A DNA stretch of 64,000 bases, taken from Acestrorhynchus altus (Eukaryota; Chordata; Actinopteri; Characiformes; Acestrorhynchidae). Of the stretch, positions 58,540 to 64,000 are shown in pieces. The translations under genes were made by a program, and so were the position numbers. How positions within the stretch are numbered: the first letter of the stretch is position 1; every line of letters starts with the position of its first letter. The stretch covers positions 9,830,165 through 9,894,164 of the forward strand of contig CM067514.1 in the NCBI GenBank assembly GCA_034509495.1, written 5' to 3'. Below the pieces are notes generated by a model. It did no database searches. It was not told where the DNA came from and worked only from the letters and a program-made list of their open reading frames with translations.

Positions 58540-58860
58540 GTTCCCCCTTGTTTTGACAGTTGTAACGGCCCTCGTTAATGGTTGAGTGAGTGAGCGGGTC
58601 ACAGTTCATGGGGCAATGGCTTTGGCACTAGGACCCGGCGACAGCTGCAGGGCTGAAAGACGAGCCCGTCCCCTACAAAGAGCGTGCTGGAGAGAGCGGC
58701 GAGCCACAATCTGCTGCCTTCAGCTTTCTCCCGCCAAACAAGTTTCAGCAGAAGGAATCCCCGCCCACATGCTGCCTTTCAGAGCTGCCACTCCTGCCTG
58801 TAAAAGCCAATATCTGCTTCTAACCTCGAGCTGCAACAATTAGTCACATGAGCCATTCAG
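58540..58860. promoter_or_regulatory. Candidate conserved non-coding element
   Basis: A GC-richer island (ACAGTTGTAACGGCCCTCGT, TAATGGTTGAGTGAGTGAGC, GAGCTGCAACAATTAGTCAC) within AT-rich intron, with no repeat hallmarks. Inferred only from composition. Confidence 0.3.
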
Positions 58861-59194
58861 TAAGGTTTCATTTTACCTAACGAGGTGCTGAATGAACTCA
58901 GTACCGCTGTCTGATAGAAATAATTTGGGATCAATTTATCTTTTGTAACTGAGTGAACTCAAAGCTGCCTGACTAATGAATAATTTTAGCTGTATTAAGT
59001 TTTAAAGGTCTGTGCGTATATATACACACACACAAACACTATTGGTTTTCATGGAAAAAAGGAACTTCAGTTTTATCCACACACTCCATTCGTTTCACAC
59101 ACAGCTCATTCCATGTTTTCACTGCAACTCTGTTTCCGAATTTACATAATTACTGGAAGAAGGAACAGCAATAGTAACACTGTATTCCAAACTG

Positions 59195-59942
59195 TTACAT
59201 TAGGAATAATAAGTATTTGATACACTGCTGATTTTGCAGAATGGAGAGGTCTGCGCTTCCTATTGTAGGTACACCTCAAAAAAATCACATTGTACAATTT
59301 TGAAATAATTAATTCACATTTCAAGTATTATCACCTAACAACCAGCAAGAATTCTGGCTCTCACAGACCTGTTAGATTTTCTTTACAAAGGCCTCCTACT
59401 TTGCACTCATTACCTGTAATAACTGCACATGTTTGAACTTGTTACCTGTATAAATGACACCTGTCCACACAATCAAATCACACTCCAACCTCTCCACCAT
59501 GGCCAAGACCAAAGAGTTGTCTAAGGACACCAGGGACAAAATTGTAGAACTGTACAAGTCTGGGATGGGCTACAGGAAGCAAGCAAGCAGCTTTGTGAGA
59601 AGTCAAAAATTTGCCACAATTATTAGGACCATGGTTACAAGGTCAACCTGCTCAAGTCAGCACATGTCCATGTCTGTCTGAAGTTCGCCAATGACCCAAA
59701 GACCCAGAGGAAGCATGTGAGAATGCCATGTGGTCAGATAAGACCAAAATAAAACTTTAGTTATCAACTCCACTCGCATAGTTTCTGGCATTCTGTTTAT
59801 CTATTGTATCAAATACTTCTTTTATGCCATAAAATGCTAATTATTTAAAACTCATAAAATAGGGTTTTTAGATTCCATCTCTTTTTAGGTGGGATAAATT
59901 GAAAATTGGCAGTGTATGAAATACTTATTTTCCCCACTGTAG
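59195..59942 (+). mobile_element. Tc1-like transposon, internally deleted (family B)
   Basis: The left end AATAAGTATTTGATACACTG and the right end GTATGAAATACTTATTTTCC with CCCACTGTA are inverted. From ATG 59499 the plus strand codes MAKTKELSKDTRDKIVELYK then SGMGYR before diverging, and later has a remnant with FANDPKDPEEACE and MWSDKTKI (59676-59755). Same family as 21341-22018. Confidence 0.85.
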
Positions 59943-60454
59943 CTGGTGTTTACGTTTACAGTTTCAACCTCGTAACTGCTAGTTCCCAGCTAGCATGTTA
60001 CTGGAACATTTTTGAAATGATTCCACAAAAGTTAGCCTGTAAAGAAATAATGTTCCTGTAAAGTTAAAAAAAATGTGTGACAAATTGTGTGTCACACTCT
60101 AATAATGTGATGCAAACCAATATTATTAAAGTTGTACATGACACATACAGTCATTCCAACAGGCTGCAGTACACCGCAGCAGGTGAGACAGCTTTGACTG
60201 ATCACCAGAGACCAAATCACTGAATACAAGTCCAAGTTTATTATAGAAATGAGCATAAACTGCAGCCACAATTCAAACTGGTCATCATCCTGCTGCAATA
60301 AACACATACCATTACTTGGCTGCTCACTGGTCTGTTTCCCACAACCCCCTGGTGCTCTGACCGCATGGGAAGATCTGTTTAACAAATGTTTTTATGAGAT
60401 TTTTGTTTTCACCAAGGTAAGGGTCACAGAAGCCTTTAAAGGGGAAAACACAAG

Positions 60455-60455
<1 letters not shown>

Positions 60456-60512
<57 letters not shown>
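60456..60512. repeat. (CA)n microsatellite
   Basis: A perfect CA array of about 28 units. Confidence 0.97.
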
Positions 60513-60515
<3 letters not shown>

Positions 60516-60894
60516 TAAGATATGGTGAGATCCGTGTTGAGCAGGAAGGTAAAACAAGACTTAATTAATCCACAATATGTGGTCAATATGTTCAGCACCC
60601 ATCCATGTGTGCTAATGAGTGCTTTTCCCAAAGCCTCTCTCCTCGCTCACTCTGTGGTCTGAGAGGCTGGGAAACGCTACACCAGGGGCTGCAATGGACA
60701 TAGCTGTTGAGTAAACATGCAACCAGACACCCTGAACATCTGGCACGGCTGACCTCTGCTCAATCCCTATACACTCAGACAGGTCACGACGAATCCAAAC
60801 CAACACACACACTTAAGATATCGCTGTCTTAACTAAGAGCTTATAACTGTTTTGTGAACAGTTATTGCTGGTGTACATGTGAAAGGGTTCAGAC

Positions 60895-61204
60895 TAGGGC
60901 TGGGCGATATCAATATTCATATCTAGTTTGGCATATAAAGAGAGCAAGATACGGGCTGACAAGATCGTTTATATCGAGTTTTGAAATAATGTTTCAATCT
61001 TGAGGAAACCTTTTCTCTGCTCTCATGGTCTGATCTGGTCCCCGCTCACAGCTCCTCTCCTCCTCAGCTCTCATCCACATCCATTCACACTCTCAAGTAC
61101 ACACTATTGAGGGGGCATAAGACACTAGTGTAAAAAAGAAATGTATCGTAATTCAGCTAAAATACAACAGGATATGAATGTTGTGCCCATATCACCCAGC
61201 CCTA
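60895..61204. mobile_element. hAT-like MITE (310 bp) with perfect 8-bp target duplication
   Basis: The 16-bp ends TAGGGCTGGGCGATAT and ATATCACCCAGCCCTA are inverted with one mismatch. They are flanked by exact copies of GTTCAGAC at 60887-60894 and 61205-61212. An 8-bp duplication is the hallmark of the hAT superfamily. The interior is non-coding. An intact duplication implies a fairly recent insertion. Confidence 0.9.
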
Positions 61205-61319
61205 GTTCAGACCCTACAGGGATACCTTGTGGTCAGGCATCATTCCAGGCTGTGAATCACAATCCAGGCTAAATCCTTGTAACGTTATAAACTGTGGTAG
61301 GCTGAATACCAGCTTTGTC

Positions 61320-61500
61320 TTGATCATGCTGGATAAAGAGCTTGGTCAAGTTTGGTCATACTGGTTGTCCAGCTTGGTTAGGTTGGCTGTGCTTGTGGAC
61401 CAGCTAAACCATCAAATTCAAATGCCTACATGCCCTACCATGGTCAAGACCTAAGCTGGTCAACCAGCTTGACCAGCTTGAGTTAGCCAGGCTTTTTTGT
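61320..61500. repeat. Degenerate ~10-bp repeats of CAGCTTGGTC type forming a hairpin
   Basis: The left arm has units such as GAGCTTGGTCAAG, TTTGGTCATACTGG and CCAGCTTGGTTAGG. The right arm carries the inverted forms AAGCTGGTCAACCAGCTTGA and CCAGCTTGAGTTAGCC. The whole can fold back on itself. Confidence 0.65.
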
Positions 61501-61653
61501 TCAGCAGAGCAGATAAACACCTACATGGAAATGTTCTGTATTTTTACAGCACATTAAAAATGATAGGTTTTTGCAGGTGTTTTCATATATGGATTGTAGG
61601 ATTTGAAACTCTAACCGAAAGATTTAACAGAAGAAGTGTCCGTTTGTTTAGAC

Positions 61654-61846
61654 CGGGGGTCTAAACCCTGTTCCTGGAGAGCTTCCTTTCCTGCATGTTT
61701 CAGCTACAACCCAACTCTAACAGCCCATTCAGCCCATCAATAGTTTCTGGTAGAAGGCAGTGATTAGTTAGATCTGTGGGGTGGGTTAGGTTGAATTTAA
61801 ACTCTGAAGAAAGGTGGCTCTATGGGGGCTGGGTTGGAGACCCCTG
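61654..61846. mobile_element. hAT-like MITE (193 bp), near-perfect 8-bp duplication
   Basis: The left end CGGGGGTCTAAACCCTGTTC and the right end CTGGGTTGGAGACCCCTG are imperfect inverted repeats. The flanks GTTTAGAC (61646-61653) and CTTTAGAC (61847-61854) match at 7 of 8 bases. Similar in type to 2050-2221. Confidence 0.75.
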
Positions 61847-62076
61847 CTTTAGACTATTAATGAAAAGCTAATTCTAATTTCTACAAATATGAAAGCAGTA
61901 CTCTGATTTAGCAGCAAAAACAATATTTTATAATGAATTGAAAAATGTTAGTTTTAACAGAATTTGTCAGTTTATAAACCACATTTATAAAGCATAATAA
62001 GTAAACCCTATATGATATGTAATATACACACTATATAGAAACAAATATTATAAACTTGATAATTCAGTTTTAAATG

Positions 62077-62405
62077 TCTCTACTGTCAAGAGTGGGGTCA
62101 AGATGTTGGATGATCACCTCACCTCATTCCCAAGTCCTGAACTCAGTCCAAAAGTACTGGATAGACAACAATCGTTCCAGATAACACAACACAGTTCCAC
62201 TGCTGCACAGTTCATTGCTTCATACCAACCTAGCCCATGCCTGGCATTAGACATGGCACCAAAAGTCTGTTTGTTTTGTCTGCTTCAGAGAGTCAGTTTT
62301 TCTCTACAGGGACTAGACAAGCTGTGTGTGTATTTGCACATCTGTATCAGCAATGTGAATGCATTCATTAAAAGGGGTGGTCAATTTTTTTGTACACAGT
62401 TTTTC
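62077..62405 (+). mobile_element. Family-M MITE copy
   Basis: Blocks TCTCTACTGTCAAGAGTGGG, GTCAAGATGTTGGATGATCA, CCAAAAGTACTGGATAGACA, GCCTGGCATTAGACATGGCA and CTCTACAGGGACTAGACAAG are present, then TGCACATCTGTATCAGCAAT. Confidence 0.75.
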
Positions 62406-62929
62406 AATGATGCATATATGAATTAAATTAATTTGAGATAAGTGCTTGACCTTATGTAAAAGCTGTATCATTAATTCAACAAATTTAGAGATTCTTCTGA
62501 AATCTCCAAAGAAGCAAATCCCTAGCAGGTCTTGTAGTTGGCGTTAATCATTTAAAACTCACTGGGACAACCCATTTGTCATGCTCTAATCCTGGGCAGA
62601 GGGAGAGAGTGAGCGAATGAGTGAGTTTCTCTGGCACTCCCAGTGTATGAGGCGGAGGGGTTGCAGTGTGCAGGGGGGTGGGGTTGGGAGGGGTCTTCTG
62701 CGCACTCTGAAGCCCCTCTTTGTAGCGGCAGCTGAGAGCCATCGCTGTGACTCCTAAACTTTACATTTCATTTGGCCAGAAGGGTCACATGACAGCTGCA
62801 AAGAACACCCCGAGGGCCTTCTGCTTTCACTTGACACTGACAGGCTGTGAGAGACTCCAACGCTGCAGAAAGAAAATATGCCCTCTTTCCATGACATCAC
62901 CCAGCCAGGATTTTGGAGGGGGTCTGGGG

Positions 62930-63250
62930 GGTGCACAGCTGGTGGCAGCCGCAGTACCATCTGCTCCTGACTAATAGTTCATGCTGCTTTACTTATAGGC
63001 TCCGACTCCTCCACGACAGCCCAAGTGAATTAGCCCCGTTGGTGCCGCTGACGTCCGCGAAGGACAGGCGAGATAACACATTAATTCTTGATCGACAATT
63101 ACACTCACATTCTGCCGCCTGCTTCCTCTGAGCGCTCTGTTCCGTTTCTCACCTCCACCGGCCCCTTCACCGACAGATCAAAGTGCCCAGCAGGGTGGAG
63201 GTCACCTGGAGGGTCTGTGTCAGATGAAGCTCTTCTGTCTAATTTAATTG
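62930..63250. promoter_or_regulatory. Candidate conserved non-coding element
   Basis: Non-repetitive, GC-balanced stretch including TAGGCTCCGACTCCTCCACG, GCGAGATAACACATTAATTC and CAAAGTGCCCAGCAGGGTGG. Inferred from composition alone. Confidence 0.3.
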
Positions 63251-63408
63251 TGAGATTTTGCTAAGAAGTTGTCCCAAAGGCAGTGTGATCTTCACCTCAG
63301 TATCATTTAGGGAGTGTTGACTGAGATGCTTTGAAAACTCTCAGTGGTGTGATGTTGACTTAATGTAACGTTAAATACATTAAATGAACAAATCTGGGTC
63401 AAAGCAGT

Positions 63409-63571
63409 ATTTTCCGGACTATAAGCCGCTACTTTTTTCTCACGCTGTAAACCAGGCAGCTTATAATGAGGTGGAGCTTTTTCTTCTTATAGATGTTATT
63501 TTCCAGTTTTTTTTTTAAACTTTGCAGGTGCGGCTTATATTCCAGTGTGGCTTATAGTCCAGAAAATACGG
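63409..63571. mobile_element. MITE with TTTTCCGGACTATAAGCC inverted ends
   Basis: The left end GTATTTTCCGGACTATAAGC is matched inverted by the right end GGCTTATAGTCCAGAAAATA. The interior repeats GCAGCTTATAAT and GCGGCTTATATT. About 163 bp, non-coding. I recognise it as a widespread teleost repeat. Confidence 0.75.
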
Positions 63572-63714
63572 TAATCAAAATTCAGGATTAAAAGATGTTC
63601 CTGGTTGCGTTGTCTTGCTTTAATTACATACAGTATAGAGCAATGTACTGTTTTATTTAAAATTAAAATAGCTTGTACTTTATTATACAATATTTCTGAA
63701 TCTTTGTCCTTTCA

Positions 63715-63790
63715 TTGAAGGTTGCTCCACAGTTTCAAGTGAAATAACATGCAAAGGTTCCTCAAGGATCTAGTACTTTTAACTGTGTAT
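63715..63790. repeat. Partial copy of the 6554-6725 MITE type
   Basis: GGTTGCTCCACAGTTTCAAG, GCAAAGGTTCCTCAAGGATC and TTTTAACTGTGTATG resemble the GGAACC / AAGGTTCCTTG inner blocks and terminal CAGTGTATA of the element at 6554-6725. Confidence 0.4.
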
Positions 63791-64000
63791 GTCACAAAAA
63801 TATTCCCCATCAGATAAACAGCACTTAAATATACCATCTTCCAACTGAGAAGACAACTCAAAACTGTGCATCTAATCGGATGGTTAACTGAACTAAAAGC
63901 TGCTACTAAGCAGAAGAAATTAGATATCCACAGTTTCTTTGGCAGGTATTCTCAATCAACAATGGACAGACCACTAGTCCAGGCCTCAACATCACTGGAT

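Larger units (their letters stand above)
36092..64000 (-). other. tead1 upstream intron (27.9 kb or more), no coding exon found
   Basis: The exon at 36027-36091 needs an upstream donor, which must lie beyond 64000 or be an unrecognised exon here. I read this stretch on both strands and found no TEA-domain exon. Contents are transposons, SINEs, microsatellites, CNE-like blocks and a CpG-rich block, each listed. Stretches without a specific entry (for example 39990-44050, 44110-45900, 46120-48660, 49210-50120, 55720-57860) show no recognisable gene. Confidence 0.75.

Noticed and set aside
36092..64000. Upstream TEA-domain exon (IYPPCGRRKIILSDEGKMYG region)
   Set aside because: I looked for its reverse complement by eye and found no match; it most likely lies beyond the window.

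Overview
The window is vertebrate nuclear DNA, almost certainly from a teleost fish. Evidence: GT-AG introns around exons of vertebrate tead1; a single-exon rassf10 with a CpG island; abundant Tc1-like and hAT-like DNA transposons, tRNA-derived SINEs and long uninterrupted CA/GT arrays. No bacterial, phage or CRISPR features are present. Species and paralogue (a or b copy) cannot be fixed from the sequence alone.

Both protein genes lie on the minus strand. Reading 5'->3' on that strand (high to low coordinates) the order is tead1, then rassf10. (1) 36092-64000 looks like one very long upstream tead1 intron: no coding exon was found, but it holds many transposon copies, CNE-like stretches and a CpG-island-like block near 54 kb. 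(2) 12828-36091 holds the rest of tead1: the second half of the TEA DNA-binding domain, a linker of small exons, and the YAP/TAZ-binding domain through the stop codon. The spliced exons give about 358 residues and a stop; with about 68 N-terminal residues missing upstream this would match the 426-residue human protein. (3) 1762-12827 is a putative long tead1 3' UTR followed by intergenic DNA, with Tc1 and MITE insertions. (4) 1245-1760 is the rassf10 promoter, and 1-1244 is the rassf10 coding region, cut off by the window edge near its C-terminus.

The most interesting feature is a pair of adjacent, equal-length (63 nt), same-phase tead1 exons (31046-31108 and 30891-30953) that encode alternative versions of the DNA-recognition helix end of the TEA domain. 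One has the RRKSRE form, with the serine equivalent to human TEAD1 Ser102, a reported PKA site. The other has the KKVREI form with valine there, resembling TEAD3. They look like a mutually exclusive splice switch.

The rest of the novelty is repeat biology: at least six Tc1-like families, all degraded; a mariner-like non-autonomous family present about ten times; hAT-like MITEs, one with a perfect 8-bp target duplication; several SINEs; a polypurine block split by a Tc1 insertion; and candidate conserved non-coding elements. Both genes belong to families linked to Hippo signalling, and their order and orientation match the human TEAD1-RASSF10 neighbourhood on chromosome 11p15 as I recall it.
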